A stretch of DNA of 64,000 nucleotides from an uncultured Alphaproteobacteria bacterium. Lineage in GTDB: Bacteria > Pseudomonadota > Alphaproteobacteria > RF32 > CAG-239. The notes beneath the pieces were generated by a model. The model did not search any database. It was not told the DNA's origin and saw only the letters and a list, made by a program, of their open reading frames with translations. Shown here one piece after another: positions 34,546-44,690 of this stretch. The stretch is from contig CALXZL010000006.1 of the NCBI GenBank assembly GCA_944393215.1, forward strand, positions 29,119-93,118, in the 5' to 3' direction. Both the position numbers and the translations under genes were made by a program. Every line of letters begins with the position of its first letter. Position 1 is the first letter of the stretch.

Positions 34546-37500
34546 TGGAAAATAACAAAGAAGAACAAGCTCCGCTGACACATTCGGAGAATTATGTAAA
34601 AAAAACCAACCGCATAATATTAATTGTCGGTATATCTTCGCTTATTATTTTTTTATTGGGTGTAATGCTTCTGATTTCAGAAGATAACAACACATATGAG
34701 TATGAAGAACCCTCATTTACGGATAATGATGATGCCATCAATATCGGAGAAACAAACCCTCTGCTGGATAATAGTATCGAATTTCAAACCATAGAAGATA
34801 TAGGCACGCCGATAACCACAACACCTAATCCGGTGCCCATGGGGCAGGTTGTCCTTGGTACGGATGCTCAAAATGTTTTAACAATAGGAACAAACGGAAA
34901 AGCGTCAATAAAAATAGTAACGGTATTATTGGCAGATCCTCCGGCAGAAGGTTTTAGTTTTAATGACGGGTGCAGCGGTAAAACTTTGGTAGGAAAAGAT
35001 ACTTGCCATATCACAATGACATGGGTTCCGGTTGTTGCCGGAAATGTTCAAAACAATTTTATAATAACCTGGCATGAAACAAACGTAGCGGCACAAAATG
35101 CAAAGTCAGAAAAAGTTCCGGTGATCGGAAATGCCGTAACCAAAGAAGATTGCTCTTCGTGTGAGCTTCCGCTAAACGGAAACATCTCTGCCTCACAGGG
35201 AGATGCAGTAAAACAAGCCATTGGAACAGATGGACAAGTTATCGGCTCAATTGATAAAGAAGGTTTGGTTCGCGATAGCAATCAAAAAATAATAGGACGC
35301 ACAAATAGCAACGGATTGATAGTTGATGACAATGGCAACATAATAGGAATATCGGAAAACCAAAGAGTAGTCCTGGATGAAAATGGAAACGTAATCGGCT
35401 ATATCAACGCCGACGGACAGGTTGTAGATAAAAACGGCAATATCATCGGGCGTGTATTACCGGACGGAACGGTAGTAGATAAAGATGGAAATGTAATAGG
35501 TCGAGCCGTAGAGACAGGCTATGTATATGATGAAAATGGCAATGTCATCGGAAAAGTGATGCCGGACGGGAGTGTCGTAGATAAAGACGGCAATATTATA
35601 GGACGAGTAAACGGTAGGGGAGAGGTTGTAGATTTAAAAGGAAATATCCTAGGAACAGTATCCAAACAAGGACGAGTAGCCGTAGATAAAGACGGCAATA
35701 ATCTAGGCGTGGTCATGCCAAATGGTTCAGTCGTCAATTCATCGGGACGAGTTGTTGGTCATATAGATGAAAATGGCAATGTTGTAAAAGATAAAATTAT
35801 CGGCATGACAGGCAACCGAGGAAAATTGGCAGTTACATCAGAAGGGAAAGTGCTGGGATACATTAATGATAAAAATCAAGTTGTTGACAGTCATGGCAAT
35901 ATCACGGCACAGTTAGATGCCAATGGAAATGTATTACAAAGAAAAAAACTAGGCAGTATAGGAGAGAGCAGAAGGTTAGCTTATGACAGTAATGGCAATG
36001 TGATCGGCTATGTACAAGATGACGGAACGGTTGTAGATTTTGCCGGAAATGTTATCGGAACAGTAGATGAAAACGGACAAATCAGAGATAAAGACGGCAA
36101 AATAATAGGAAAAGCAGGTTCAGAGGTTAATTTAATATATGACAAAAACGGCAATGTAATCGGGTATGCGGAAGACGGAAAAGCCTACAATCTAAAGGGA
36201 GAATATATTGGTGAGGTTGATGAGAGTGGAAATGTATTACAAAGAAAAAAACTTGGTAGTATAGGAGAGAGCAGAAGATTAGCCTATGATAACAACGGAA
36301 ATGTGATAGGTTATATACAAGAGGACGGAACGGTTGTAGATTTTGCCGGAAATGTTATCGGAACAGTTGATGAAAACGGGCAAATTAAAGACAAAAACGG
36401 CAACATAATAGGAAAAGCGGGTTCTGAGGTTAATTTAATATATGATGAAAACGGCAATGTAATCGGGTATGCGGAAGACGGAAAAGCCTACAATCTAAAG
36501 GGAGAATATATTGATGAGGTTGATGAGAACGGAGATGTCTATACCAAAGATTTAGAAATTGTCGGCAAAATCGATACCTCAATGAATTTAGCCCTAGACA
36601 ATGAGGGAAATGTTATCGGATATATCGATAAAAACGGCACGGCAAAAGATTTTTCAGGATCTGAATTGGGAAAAGTCAACGAAAATGGTCGTATAATAGG
36701 TAACACCCCGGAAATTCTCGGAGCGTTGGTAGAAACGACAATGTTGCCGATAACCCCAAAAGGAACTGTGCTCGGACGAGTAGAAAATGACGGAAGCATC
36801 CACAATCCGCAACAAGAGATAATAGGAAGAGTTTTATCAAACGGACTAGTTAAAGACGTATCCGGTTCAGAAGTAATCGCCCAAATGCAAAAAGGCGGAT
36901 TGGTTGTTGGTTTTGGATGCAAACAAATAGGCATTCTGGATAAGGACGGCAAAGTAAAGCAAAATAATGAAGATACGCAGGCAAAGATAAATTTTGACGG
37001 AACGGTAACGGATAGTTCAGGAAAATATTTGGGCGAAGTTGTTCCGGTAGGGAAAATTTATGACAACAAATGCAGCTATATTGGCGATTCTCGCGTGGAT
37101 GGACTAGCCTATAACAATGCCGGAAAATATATAGGATGTGTCAATCCGGACGGTAGTGTTTTGGATGAAAAAGGAATAGTTATCGGAAGAGTTGCCCAAA
37201 GAGGATTAGTCGTTGATAATAATAATAAATATTTGGGTATGGTCGGAGAGAACAACTTAGTTTATAACGTAAAAAAAGTAGCAGTTGGATGTCTCAATAT
37301 GGACGGCGAGGTTATAAATAAAAAAGGAGGCTATGCCGGAAGATTATTGGGTAAAAAATATGCCTTTGATTTAGAAGGAAATTTTTTGAATGTGGTAGAT
37401 GATGCCGGAATAATTTCTCTGCCGGGAGATGAAGGAAAATTATCAGTCAATGATTTAGTTTTGGATTCCAAAAATAATATCATCGGAATAACTTTGGATG

Positions 37501-38579
37501 AAAAAAGTAGCATATATGATGCGCAAGGACAAATTATTGGGCGTCCATTTTTTGATGGAAAGGTATATAATGCCAAAGGAATCAACGTAGGAAAGCTAAA
37601 GGGAGAATATAGTTTTTACGGTAAGTCTCTGGGAAGAGCAATAGCTCCGGAAAAAGTTGTTGATTTTAATGGTAACATAATAGGAATGAGCCTTCCGGAT
37701 GGACAAGTGGTGAATAAATTTGGAGAAGTTTTAGGAAATATAGACGCTAAGGGCATATTCTTTAACAAAAAGGGAGAATATCAGGGTGCCTTACTGAAAC
37801 AAGGAGCTGCAATTGGTTATGATGGCTCATACTTGGGATATGTAACTCAAACGGCAAAAGTTATGGATTCGGAAGGAAAAGATAATGGAAAAGCCACTTC
37901 AGACGGAAAGATAATCAATGCCAAAGGAGAAGTTATAGGAGAAGTGATTCCAGAAAACATGGTTATAGACACATGGGGACATTACAAAGGAATGGTCAAC
38001 GGATTGGGAGATATCTGGAATATGAACAATGAAACCATTGGCATAATTTTACCCGGAGGCTCATCAGACAACGGATACAGCTTATTAAGAAATGGACCTG
38101 TTATTAATTTTTCGGGAGAAATCAGCGGAGCAGTTCAAACAAACGGAGCCGCAATAGATGAAAATAATACGGTAATCGGCAGAGCATTACCGGACGGAAG
38201 CGTGATAAGCGAAGCCGGAAAATTATACGGAGATGTCTTAACCGGAGATATAATAATCGGCAATAATGATAAAGTTGTGGGTTATGTAAATATAGATGGT
38301 ACAATTCGTGCAAAAGATGGTAACATAATCGGCAGAACATTGTCTAAAGATTTGGCAATGGATAATAACGGAAAAATAATCGGCAGAATATTCAAAATCG
38401 GAGCAACTGTTTTGGATAATAATGGTAGATATGTCGGAAGATTGACTCCGGAAGGAAAAGTTATTAACTCCGGCGGAGAGACAATGGGATATATAAAGAA
38501 TAGCGGATCTTATATAGATTTGGATAAAAAAGTGTCTGGCTACGTATTGCAAGAAGTAGCAAAGAACCGGAGGAATTAA
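34542..38579 (+). CDS. Membrane-anchored 17-residue-repeat protein, N-terminal half of a split VirB10/DotG
   Basis: 1345 aa. A short cytoplasmic tail and one membrane helix (about 24-46, RIILIVGISSLIIFLLGVML) precede a beta-sandwich-like domain (about 85-205) with two cysteines (DGCSGK, KDTCHITMTW). From about 220 to the end the protein is a long series of degenerate 17-residue repeats of the type VVDKDGNIIGRVLPDGT, as seen in DotG/IcmE-like proteins and some LEA-type sequences. It has no VirB10 C-terminal domain; that lies on the next gene, 3 bp downstream. The pair therefore seems to divide the parts of a DotG/VirB10: this one gives the inner-membrane anchor and a periplasmic fibre. It overlaps virB9 by 4 nt. 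Confidence 0.78.
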   Translation: MMENNKEEQAPLTHSENYVKKTNRIILIVGISSLIIFLLGVMLLISEDNNTYEYEEPSFTDNDDAINIGETNPLLDNSIEFQTIEDIGTPITTTPNPVPMGQVVLGTDAQNVLTIGTNGKASIKIVTVLLADPPAEGFSFNDGCSGKTLVGKDTCHITMTWVPVVAGNVQNNFIITWHETNVAAQNAKSEKVPVIGNAVTKEDCSSCELPLNGNISASQGDAVKQAIGTDGQVIGSIDKEGLVRDSNQKIIGRTNSNGLIVDDNGNIIGISENQRVVLDENGNVIGYINADGQVVDKNGNIIGRVLPDGTVVDKDGNVIGRAVETGYVYDENGNVIGKVMPDGSVVDKDGNIIGRVNGRGEVVDLKGNILGTVSKQGRVAVDKDGNNLGVVMPNGSVVNSSGRVVGHIDENGNVVKDKIIGMTGNRGKLAVTSEGKVLGYINDKNQVVDSHGNITAQLDANGNVLQRKKLGSIGESRRLAYDSNGNVIGYVQDDGTVVDFAGNVIGTVDENGQIRDKDGKIIGKAGSEVNLIYDKNGNVIGYAEDGKAYNLKGEYIGEVDESGNVLQRKKLGSIGESRRLAYDNNGNVIGYIQEDGTVVDFAGNVIGTVDENGQIKDKNGNIIGKAGSEVNLIYDENGNVIGYAEDGKAYNLKGEYIDEVDENGDVYTKDLEIVGKIDTSMNLALDNEGNVIGYIDKNGTAKDFSGSELGKVNENGRIIGNTPEILGALVETTMLPITPKGTVLGRVENDGSIHNPQQEIIGRVLSNGLVKDVSGSEVIAQMQKGGLVVGFGCKQIGILDKDGKVKQNNEDTQAKINFDGTVTDSSGKYLGEVVPVGKIYDNKCSYIGDSRVDGLAYNNAGKYIGCVNPDGSVLDEKGIVIGRVAQRGLVVDNNNKYLGMVGENNLVYNVKKVAVGCLNMDGEVINKKGGYAGRLLGKKYAFDLEGNFLNVVDDAGIISLPGDEGKLSVNDLVLDSKNNIIGITLDEKSSIYDAQGQIIGRPFFDGKVYNAKGINVGKLKGEYSFYGKSLGRAIAPEKVVDFNGNIIGMSLPDGQVVNKFGEVLGNIDAKGIFFNKKGEYQGALLKQGAAIGYDGSYLGYVTQTAKVMDSEGKDNGKATSDGKIINAKGEVIGEVIPENMVIDTWGHYKGMVNGLGDIWNMNNETIGIILPGGSSDNGYSLLRNGPVINFSGEISGAVQTNGAAIDENNTVIGRALPDGSVISEAGKLYGDVLTGDIIIGNNDKVVGYVNIDGTIRAKDGNIIGRTLSKDLAMDNNGKIIGRIFKIGATVLDNNGRYVGRLTPEGKVINSGGETMGYIKNSGSYIDLDKKVSGYVLQEVAKNRRN
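35925..36530 (+). repeat. Tandem 303-bp duplication in the repeat gene
   Basis: Two adjacent 303-bp units (35925-36227 and 36228-36530), each encoding 101 residues and starting GNVLQRKKLGSIGESRRLAY. They are nearly identical, well above the similarity of the other 17-residue repeats, so this is a recent in-frame duplication. Confidence 0.9.
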
Positions 38580-38582
38580 ACG

Positions 38583-41500
38583 TTGAATTTTATACGGGGA
38601 AAATTATTTGGACAAGTGTTTCACACGGCAAAAGTATTAGCTTTTGTCTTTTGTTGTTTATGCATTAAAGCGCAAAATGTTCAAGCACAAGAAATCACGG
38701 CAATAGATTTCAACGGAGAAGTTTTAGGAAAAGTTATTCCGGACGGAAATGTTGTCGGTATGGACAATCGCTTAATCGGAAATATCACTGCAGACAGCAT
38801 GATTATTAATTTTGACGGAAAACTAATCGGCGGAGTTGTCCCTCAAGGAATAGCCATATCCAATGATACCAGCTTTTTGGGTAAGGTCAGCACGGATGGT
38901 ACGGTTCGTTCTCCGTCTGGTAAAGTTTTGGGAAAAGCCTTACCGAGTGGATTGGTTGTTAATGACTATTTTGAAATATTAGGAGCTGTATTATTTCCCG
39001 GTCTTGTATATGATGATTCGGGAAATACGGTCGGAAGATTAACCGGAGACGGACAATATTCCGATTTGCAAGGAAGAAAAATTGGCTTTATGACGCCGGA
39101 TGGTTACGCATATCGAAGAGTAGGAGAAGAATTTCTTTTAGACGGCCGTTTAATATCAAGTAAAATGGTTGTTTCGCAAAATGGAGATTTTTTGGGTAGT
39201 ATCACGCCGGGAGGAGAAGTCTCAGATTTTGACGGGAATATTATCGGAAAAATAAAAGCAAACGGTTATGTCTATAATGATAAAAACGAGATTATCGGGG
39301 GTATGGTAAGATCCGGCTATGCTTTTGATAATTATGGTCGTTATTTGGGCTATATTGGGTATAACGGCGAGGTTCAAAATAACGGAAAAATAATGGGGCA
39401 TCAACGTGCCGACGGTTCAATCTTAAATGAAAATCAAGAAGTTGTTGGTGTAACGATAAGTCTTTCCGCCACGGCAACGGATAACAAAGGTCAATATATA
39501 GGAAGAATAATACCGGACGGAAATATTGCCCGTACCAAAGATGCCAACGGAGTAATAATGGCAAGAGGAGCCATATTAAATTCCAAAGGAGAATTATTTG
39601 GCAATTTAATAAAGACCGGCCCCGTTTTTGATTATAAATCAAAGATAATTGGTCATGCTTTAAATAATGGTCAAGCAATTTCATTAGGTGGCAGTAATAT
39701 AGGCAAAGTGCAAAAAAATAATGTATATAACATGCAAGGACGCATTATTGGTCAGACCATGAGCGCACAACTGGTTTATGATAATAATAATCAATTTATC
39801 GGCGTGAGCGGAATCAATGGAAAAGTGGGAGACGCAGGTAATCAAATACAGGTAACGCCATATGGTAGTGTATTGAATTCAGAAGGTGCTTTTGCCGGAA
39901 TGAGTTTCCTGCCGCAACCACTTTATAATAAAATCGGCGCTTTATTTGCCGAGATAAATTTGGCAGGTAATGCCGAAAGCGCTGGTAAAAATATAGAAGG
40001 GAAAGTAACTCAGACCGGAATTTTGGTTAATGAACAAAATGAATTTTTGGGACAAATTTCTTTAGCCGACTATGCCGTAAATCATCAAGGTCAAAATATA
40101 GGCTTGGTCTCGCAAACCAATATAGTTACGGATAGAAATAAAAAGATAATAGGCAAAATTATGCCCGGCGGTGCAGTAGTAAAGTCGGACAAGGAAACAA
40201 CGTCAGATATAATGCCGCAAATAGGAAACGGATTATCAGCCAATATGTTTTTTGGTTTTGACGGAATATTACAAGGCTATGTAAATTCTGACGGGCAGGT
40301 ATTTGATTTTAATTACAGCCCAATCGGTAAAGTTCTTGCCGACAAAAAGGTGATTGATAACAACAATATCTTAAGCGGCTATGTTATGTCTGTACAAAAT
40401 GTAGCAGATGATAATTGTAATTTATCAGGTTTTGTAACCCCGAAAGGAGAGGTGAGAAATTTCAAAGATATTTTTGTTGGCCATATACTTGGAAACGGAC
40501 AAGTTATTAATGAAACGGGAGCAGTTGTCGGGCACGGCATTCCGGAGGGGCTGGTAACAGACCAAAACGGAAAAATAATCGGAAGTTTTAACGGTGTCGG
40601 ACAAGTCATGGATTCCCAAGGAAAAATTTTGGGATGTTCCGATTATCGTCATTTTGTAAAAAATAATAACGGAGAATTTTTTGCCGGCTATATTCCGCAA
40701 GGATCCGTAATCGGTTTTGATGGAAAAATCAAAGGAAGAAGTTCGGAAGAAGGCAGCGTTATCGGAATCGACAGCAAAAATTTAGGCTATGTTCAACCAA
40801 GCGGCAATGTTAAAAACCGAAGCGGGGAATCTATAGGACAAATATTAAGATACAAGGTAGCTTTTGATAATTCCGATCATTATATGGGCAGAATATCTGA
40901 TGACGGCAATGTCTATGACGAGAAAAATAACCCAATAGGAGCGGTTGATTTTGACGGTTTTGTTGTTCGGGAAAATGATAAAATTGGCTATGCCTTATAT
41001 GATTTCTATGTTTATGACAATAATTTCAAGGTCGTCGGCTTAATAGAAAAAGACGGAGTGGTAAAAAATTTCGGAAACCGAACATTGGGCAGATTGAAAA
41101 GAGGATTTGTTCTCAACAATTCGGATGAAGTTATTGCCCGTGGAAATCGAGATTTTTATATAAGATCCGCCAGACAAGAAATTATGGGAGAATTATTGCT
41201 TAACGGAGATGTGGTTAACGATTCTCAGCAAGTTATAGGTAAATTAGGCACGTCAGGCAATATATTAAATGATAAGGGAGAAAAAATAGCGCAAGCCAAC
41301 CCCTTGCAATTTTATAGTCGAATAGGCTTAGTTGAAGAATCAGGAAAAAATATAGCTATTGGAGGAGACGGTACGGTTCTCGGCTATGTTGATGCCAAAG
41401 GCAATCTTTTTGATAAAGACGGAAATAAAATAAAAGATCAAAAAGTGAATAAAAAGGGACTTATTGTTAATAGTTCGGGAGAAGTCGTTGGCAAGGTTAT

Positions 41501-43655
41501 AAATCCGAACAATGTTGTTGATAAAGACGGAAATATTATTGGTCAAAAGCGAGATGACGGAAGTGTTGTTGACGAAAACGGCGTAGAAATCGGAAAGATA
41601 GATGCATCCGGTTTTGTGAGAAACAGCAACAATGAGATAATTGGCTATAGCGGAGATAGTAATAATGTTGTTGACGAAGACGGAAAAATAATCGGTCGTT
41701 TGCAGGAAAACGGCAACGTAATAAATGAAAAAGGTCAAACCATAGGCAGTAAAGATGCCAATAACAACATTGTTGATAAAGACGGGAATGTCATCGGTAT
41801 TTTAGATGATAGCAATGCCGTAAGAGATAAAACAGGAAAAATTATTGCCCATGTTCAACCGGATAATAAAGTTGTAGATTTCAAAGGAAAAATTATCGGA
41901 ATTAAAGATGCTACCGGAAGAATATTAGATAGTATGGGTAATCTTCTTGGAAAAGTTTTCAGTGACGGGAAGATTTTTGATGAACGAGGAAATTTGGTTG
42001 GACAGTTGCAAGCTGACGGCACGATCAAAGATTTAAATGGAAAAGTTGTCGGTCAAATAGATGATGAAGGCAACGCTCGAGATGCCAATAAAAATATCAT
42101 AGGTGGCATGGGAAATAATTGGTATGAAAAAGTAAAATCTCCGAAAATAAAGAAAAGAGATGAAAGCATACCAGTAATCGGTACTTTGGGTGATGAAAAG
42201 AAGCCGCAAACGTTAGATACAAAATATCGCAAATCGTTAAACATAGCTCTGACACCGGATGGAAGTTATTTGGGCGAAATTATGGATGACGGAAGTGTTG
42301 TTGATAAAAAGGGAAGAGTAATCGGTCACAAATTACCGGATGGTTTGGTTGTTGACAAGGACGGAACCTTAATCGGAATTGAGGAAATAGAAAAGCCCAA
42401 AGGAGGAGAAATTTTTGTTCCGGCAGGTAGTTTTGGCGAAGGATCGGCATACGGAACCGGAGTAGGGCCGGGAGATAATCTCGGGCCTGGCGGTGGGTAT
42501 GGTCCCGGAGAAAGGTATAATCCACAGAGGAGTGCCGCATTGTCGGTAGCGCAAGGACAAAGACGCCAAAATATGCAGGTAGGAAAAATCAGCACCAATA
42601 TCAGAAAAGAAGCTTTTGACGGAATGCAAAAAGATTGGAGCGAACAAGGTATAGAGAAATCTATCTCCTCATGGCGTGTAGATATGAGTGAAATGATATT
42701 GTCAGATAAACCGATTCCGGCAGTTTTGGCTCGCTCGATAGATTCAAACAACCCGACACCGGTAACAGCCTTTGTTGAAAGAAATGTCTATGCGGAAGAA
42801 GGAAGAAATATATTAATACCGGCAGGCAGCAGATTTATAGGAGAATTGGGTGGTTTGTCACCGACATCGGAAGCATCTTCTGAATCGGCAAAAGTTCAAA
42901 TTAGTTGGCAACGCTTAATACGTCCAGACGGATCAATGTTTAAGTTTGACGGTTTAACGGCAGATGCCCAAGGTCGCGGAGGCGCATTAGGTTACATGGA
43001 CAAACAGTTGTTCAAGCGCTACACCATGCCGATAATGACCACGGTTTTAACAAGTACCATGGCATATATGATGTCAACGGATGATAGCAGTGACGGAGAA
43101 ACGGAAAGCTCAAAACAAGAAGCCGCCAATGATGCGCGTCAAAATTTCTTAGACCAAATGAATCAGATGTTTGAACAAATATTGCAAGACAAATCAAGTA
43201 TACAAGCAATGTCGTATGTCCCTGCGGGAACACGAATTATTATTTTCCCGAAAGTTGATTTGTGGTTAAGAACGGTAGATAATGATGCCGATGCTCAATA
43301 CATGGGAGAAGCAAAAGTTTTGATTAATGATGAGGCTCGTCTCCAAGGTCAAGGCGGACCGGTAGGAACATCAGGTGGCGTATCATCCACAGGGGGAAGT
43401 TCCGATAACGGACAAGTAAGTTATGAAGAGAGTAACGATGGTGGCTCGCAATCAGTCCCATTAATTGCTTCGGACAGATATAAAAATAATAGGAATAAAC
43501 AACCGGTAGCAGTTCCGCCGCCACCGCCGTCATCATCAGGCAGTACAGCATCAACACCGTCAAGCAGCAGTGCGGGAACATCAACAGGCGGTTCAAACAC
43601 AAGCAGTAGCGGAAAAAGTGGATCGAGTAATACATCGGTTCCCCAACTATTCTAA
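38583..43655 (+). CDS. virB10: VirB10/DotG-like core protein with signal peptide and long 17-residue repeat region
   Basis: 1690 aa. Instead of the usual VirB10 membrane anchor it has a cleavable-looking signal peptide (AKVLAFVFCCLCIKAQNVQAQ). About 1230 residues of 17-residue repeats (for example VVDKDGNIIGQKRDDGS) follow, then a Gly/Pro-rich linker (FGEGSAYGTGVGPGDN) and a VirB10/TrbI C-terminal domain (about 1366-1590): MSEMILSDKPIPAVLARS, ILIPAGSRFIGELGG, SWQRLIRPDGSMFKFD, the GALGYMDKQLFKRYTMPIM antenna region, and YVPAGTRIIIFPKVDLWLR. A Ser/Gly/Pro tail ends it. The start is TTG, 3 bp after the preceding stop, so translation probably depends on the upstream gene. With no membrane helix, its inner-membrane link would have to come from its neighbour. 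Confidence 0.87.
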   Translation: MNFIRGKLFGQVFHTAKVLAFVFCCLCIKAQNVQAQEITAIDFNGEVLGKVIPDGNVVGMDNRLIGNITADSMIINFDGKLIGGVVPQGIAISNDTSFLGKVSTDGTVRSPSGKVLGKALPSGLVVNDYFEILGAVLFPGLVYDDSGNTVGRLTGDGQYSDLQGRKIGFMTPDGYAYRRVGEEFLLDGRLISSKMVVSQNGDFLGSITPGGEVSDFDGNIIGKIKANGYVYNDKNEIIGGMVRSGYAFDNYGRYLGYIGYNGEVQNNGKIMGHQRADGSILNENQEVVGVTISLSATATDNKGQYIGRIIPDGNIARTKDANGVIMARGAILNSKGELFGNLIKTGPVFDYKSKIIGHALNNGQAISLGGSNIGKVQKNNVYNMQGRIIGQTMSAQLVYDNNNQFIGVSGINGKVGDAGNQIQVTPYGSVLNSEGAFAGMSFLPQPLYNKIGALFAEINLAGNAESAGKNIEGKVTQTGILVNEQNEFLGQISLADYAVNHQGQNIGLVSQTNIVTDRNKKIIGKIMPGGAVVKSDKETTSDIMPQIGNGLSANMFFGFDGILQGYVNSDGQVFDFNYSPIGKVLADKKVIDNNNILSGYVMSVQNVADDNCNLSGFVTPKGEVRNFKDIFVGHILGNGQVINETGAVVGHGIPEGLVTDQNGKIIGSFNGVGQVMDSQGKILGCSDYRHFVKNNNGEFFAGYIPQGSVIGFDGKIKGRSSEEGSVIGIDSKNLGYVQPSGNVKNRSGESIGQILRYKVAFDNSDHYMGRISDDGNVYDEKNNPIGAVDFDGFVVRENDKIGYALYDFYVYDNNFKVVGLIEKDGVVKNFGNRTLGRLKRGFVLNNSDEVIARGNRDFYIRSARQEIMGELLLNGDVVNDSQQVIGKLGTSGNILNDKGEKIAQANPLQFYSRIGLVEESGKNIAIGGDGTVLGYVDAKGNLFDKDGNKIKDQKVNKKGLIVNSSGEVVGKVINPNNVVDKDGNIIGQKRDDGSVVDENGVEIGKIDASGFVRNSNNEIIGYSGDSNNVVDEDGKIIGRLQENGNVINEKGQTIGSKDANNNIVDKDGNVIGILDDSNAVRDKTGKIIAHVQPDNKVVDFKGKIIGIKDATGRILDSMGNLLGKVFSDGKIFDERGNLVGQLQADGTIKDLNGKVVGQIDDEGNARDANKNIIGGMGNNWYEKVKSPKIKKRDESIPVIGTLGDEKKPQTLDTKYRKSLNIALTPDGSYLGEIMDDGSVVDKKGRVIGHKLPDGLVVDKDGTLIGIEEIEKPKGGEIFVPAGSFGEGSAYGTGVGPGDNLGPGGGYGPGERYNPQRSAALSVAQGQRRQNMQVGKISTNIRKEAFDGMQKDWSEQGIEKSISSWRVDMSEMILSDKPIPAVLARSIDSNNPTPVTAFVERNVYAEEGRNILIPAGSRFIGELGGLSPTSEASSESAKVQISWQRLIRPDGSMFKFDGLTADAQGRGGALGYMDKQLFKRYTMPIMTTVLTSTMAYMMSTDDSSDGETESSKQEAANDARQNFLDQMNQMFEQILQDKSSIQAMSYVPAGTRIIIFPKVDLWLRTVDNDADAQYMGEAKVLINDEARLQGQGGPVGTSGGVSSTGGSSDNGQVSYEESNDGGSQSVPLIASDRYKNNRNKQPVAVPPPPPSSSGSTASTPSSSSAGTSTGGSNTSSSGKSGSSNTSVPQLF

Positions 43656-43669
43656 AGGAGAAGAATATT

Positions 43670-44638
43670 ATGACATTTGCGGTATTAGAATCAGTGCTTC
43701 GCCCTTTATCTTATTGGTATAATCAGGACAATATCGAGGAAGTTGCAATCAACAGATCCGGTCAAATATGGCTTCGCCTAAGAGGAAAAAGAGCCTATCC
43801 GTGGGTAATGTATAAGGATGAAAAATTAACCAAAGATTATTTAGTTGATTTGTTATACATCATAGCCAACACATATGAGCTTCCGTTTGATCCGGTATCA
43901 GGAAGTCCGGTTGTATATGCCACGATTCCCGGAGAACACCGTTTTTCGGCAATAGCTGGAAAAAATGTCATGTATGATCAGGATGATTTAACCGGAGGCG
44001 TTGCTTTAACCATCCGTATTCATAGTGACGATGTAGCTTTTGGTTTGGGAGATTATGGATTATCACAAGGCGCAAAACTACATCAAATAAACGTATTAAA
44101 GCAAATCCAAGATCCGGAAGATCCTTATGAAAAATTGTTACTGAGTATCAAAAGAGGGGATCATATATTGGTATCAGGAGCAACGGCAACCGGAAAAACT
44201 ACTTTTTTGAATAACCTGCTAAAAATTTTGGATATACATAAACGAATATTAACCATAGAAGATACTCGAGAACTTATAGTTCCGCATCCGAACCGCGTAC
44301 ACATAACGTTGTCTCGTACCGAGCAAACCAATGATTTGACATATGCCAAGGTGATAGACTTGGTGGTTCGTTTTACGCCGGATGCCATAATCGGCGGAGA
44401 GATATCAACGAGTAATGCTTCGGCAATATGGGAATTGATGGGATCAGGTCACGACAACTGTCTGGCAACCATCCACGCTGAAAGCTCGGAAGCAGCGTAT
44501 AATGCTTTTGTTGATCGTATTATGCACGCTTCTCCAACAATCGATAGAAACAAAACAATACAAGAAATGAAGAAAAAGTTGCGTGTTGTTCAAATCAATC
44601 GAGACGGCAACCTCCGTGCCGTTACGGAAGTTACGTAG
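43670..44638 (+). CDS. virB11: VirB11-type T4SS ATPase
   Basis: 322 aa hexameric ATPase that works with VirB4 at the cytoplasmic entrance. The N-terminal domain (SYWYNQDNIEEVAINRSGQI, SPVVYATIPGEHRFSAI) precedes Walker A SGATATGKTTF (about 167-177), the Asp box IEDTREL, Walker B PDAIIGGEIS, and the His box GHDNCLATIHAESS. The length is typical and VirB11 features distinguish it from the PilT- and PilQ-type ATPases elsewhere in the window. AAGGAG lies upstream of the ATG, and the gene ends the plus-strand T4SS operon before a bidirectional terminator. Confidence 0.92.
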   Translation: MTFAVLESVLRPLSYWYNQDNIEEVAINRSGQIWLRLRGKRAYPWVMYKDEKLTKDYLVDLLYIIANTYELPFDPVSGSPVVYATIPGEHRFSAIAGKNVMYDQDDLTGGVALTIRIHSDDVAFGLGDYGLSQGAKLHQINVLKQIQDPEDPYEKLLLSIKRGDHILVSGATATGKTTFLNNLLKILDIHKRILTIEDTRELIVPHPNRVHITLSRTEQTNDLTYAKVIDLVVRFTPDAIIGGEISTSNASAIWELMGSGHDNCLATIHAESSEAAYNAFVDRIMHASPTIDRNKTIQEMKKKLRVVQINRDGNLRAVTEVT

Positions 44639-44644
44639 GCAACA

Positions 44645-44675
44645 AAAAAAATCCCGAGAAATCGGGATTTTTTTT
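44645..44675. terminator. Bidirectional intrinsic terminator
   Basis: ATCCCGA / TCGGGAT stem with a GAAA loop between an A-run and a T-run. It separates the converging virB11 operon and the minus-strand secretin-lipoprotein cassette. Confidence 0.92.
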
Positions 44676-44690
44676 GCATTAAGAAGAAAA

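Noticed and set aside
38577-38585. Frame break between the two giant repeat genes as one disrupted DotG
   Set aside because: The second gene starts with a proper signal peptide with an AQA-type cleavage site and its repeats are in register; a broken gene would not have a signal peptide at the junction.
34542-43655. CRISPR-like or satellite repeats
   Set aside because: The periodicity is of 51 bp in frame with degenerate third positions, thus protein repeats; there are no constant repeat/unique spacer pairs. No CRISPR array is seen anywhere in the window.
30963-43655. Assignment of the system to the Dot/Icm (type IVB) class
   Set aside because: The DotI-like look of VirB8 and DotG-like repeats suggest it, but VirB3, VirB9, VirB11 and TrbL/VirB6 genes are type IVA parts and no DotA/DotH/DotL genes were recognised.
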